NCBI GenBank assembly: GCA_003695215.1
Contig: RFIM01000131.1
Location: 1-31,297 of the forward strand
Direction of reading: 5' to 3'
DNA length: 31,297 bases
Origin: Chloroflexota bacterium
GTDB taxonomy: Bacteria; Chloroflexota; Anaerolineae; Aggregatilineales; UBA2796
Shown: positions 31,129 through 31,297 of the stretch, one piece after another
Layout of the letters: each line of letters begins with the position of its first letter
Position numbering within the stretch: the first letter of the stretch is position 1
Program-made: the position numbers and the translations under genes
The notes under the pieces: generated by a model
Told to the model about the DNA's origin: nothing
The model's input: only the letters and a program-made list of their open reading frames with translations
The model's database searches: none

Positions 31129-31297
31129 ACGCTCGGCGATCAGCGCCTGGAGGCCGTCTTCATCCAGCACGGGAATGCCTAGCGCTTGTGCCTTCTCTAG
31201 CTTGCTGCCCGCCGCTTCGCCCGCTACTACGTAGCTGGTCTTCTTGCTAACGCTGCTAGCGACCTTGCCGCCGTGGGCTTCGATCAGCGCTGCCGCC
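31108..31297 (-). CDS. ligA: NAD-dependent DNA ligase, C-terminal BRCT part (partial)
   Basis: The minus strand from the window edge encodes about 63 residues that read as a BRCT domain: ALIEAHGGKVASSVSKKT, then YVVAGEAAGSKLEKAQALG and IPVLDEDGLQALI, ending at TAG (31110-31108). The wording GGKVxxSVSKKTxYVVxGxxxGSKLxKAxxLG is that of bacterial LigA, which seals nicks during replication and repair. Only the tail is visible, so the catalytic domains are not checked. It converges with the BtuF-like gene and overlaps it by 21 bases. Confidence 0.85.
   Translation of the reverse strand, partial: AAALIEAHGGKVASSVSKKTSYVVAGEAAGSKLEKAQALGIPVLDEDGLQALIAERLALRQD

Noticed and set aside
1..31297. tRNA/rRNA genes, CRISPR arrays, insertion sequences, attachment sites
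   Set aside because: I found no cloverleaf-like sequence, no regularly spaced repeats, no transposase or integrase words and no terminal inverted repeats by reading; a dedicated scan was not possible.

Overview
The window looks like bacterial chromosome from a member of the Chloroflexota, probably an Anaerolineae-like lineage. That placement is an inference from style, with no phylogenetic marker tested: moderately GC-rich DNA, secreted proteins with Thr/Pro/Ala-rich linkers, SH3b, LysM and VIT-VWA envelope proteins, and a large S8 protease with I9 propeptide and C-terminal GDWNGDG-type repeats. Genes are densely packed, with many ATGA overlaps and convergent genes that abut or share their stop codons. 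I see no tRNA, rRNA, CRISPR array, insertion sequence or phage genes.

Layout. Positions 1-3655 (minus strand): the 5' end of a possible secreted protein, an M23 metallopeptidase, a RecD2-type helicase and a Roadblock/LC7 protein that precedes recD2 directly. Positions 3894-6256 (plus): an RmlD-like sugar reductase, a VOC protein and an orphan SsuB/TauB-type ABC ATPase. Positions 6253-7784 (minus): an exported thioredoxin coupled to a Tat-exported L,D-transpeptidase-like protein that has lost its catalytic Cys. Positions 7933-10083 (minus): a VIT-VWA protein. Across a divergent region with a 24-bp perfect palindrome and two smaller inverted repeats, positions 10288-14878 (plus) encode a free-standing I9 propeptide-like protein and then a 1375-residue subtilase carrying its own I9 domain. 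An intrinsic terminator follows, then a secreted esterase (to 15793).

Positions 15798-17581 (minus) are a locally AT-richer, broken multi-pass membrane protein gene with one in-frame stop and one frameshift. Positions 17806-23470 (plus) form a tightly packed run: SH3b protein, leuD-type small subunit, isopropylmalate/homoisocitrate-type dehydrogenase, a 31-codon ORF, BMP-family binding protein, ECF sigma factor (split by a -1 frameshift at a TTTT run), anti-sigma factor and Zn-ribbon NUDIX hydrolase. Positions 23471-26229 (minus) hold trpS, a zinc-ribbon protein and a KAS III-like enzyme that keeps Cys but lacks the His and Asn of the FabH triad. Positions 26375-31128 (plus) hold a LysM lipoprotein, a CoA-binding protein, and a promoter-headed operon of M20 amidohydrolase, AIG2-type cyclotransferase, S51-like protein without its Ser, and a BtuF-like protein without signal peptide. 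The window ends in the BRCT tail of ligA (minus).

The most notable points are (i) the free-standing I9 protein next to an I9-bearing subtilase, opposite a VIT-VWA gene across a palindrome-rich control region; (ii) three separate enzyme-fold proteins with altered catalytic residues (L,D-transpeptidase, KAS III, S51); and (iii) a sigma factor gene interrupted exactly at a T-run where -1 slippage would restore the frame.
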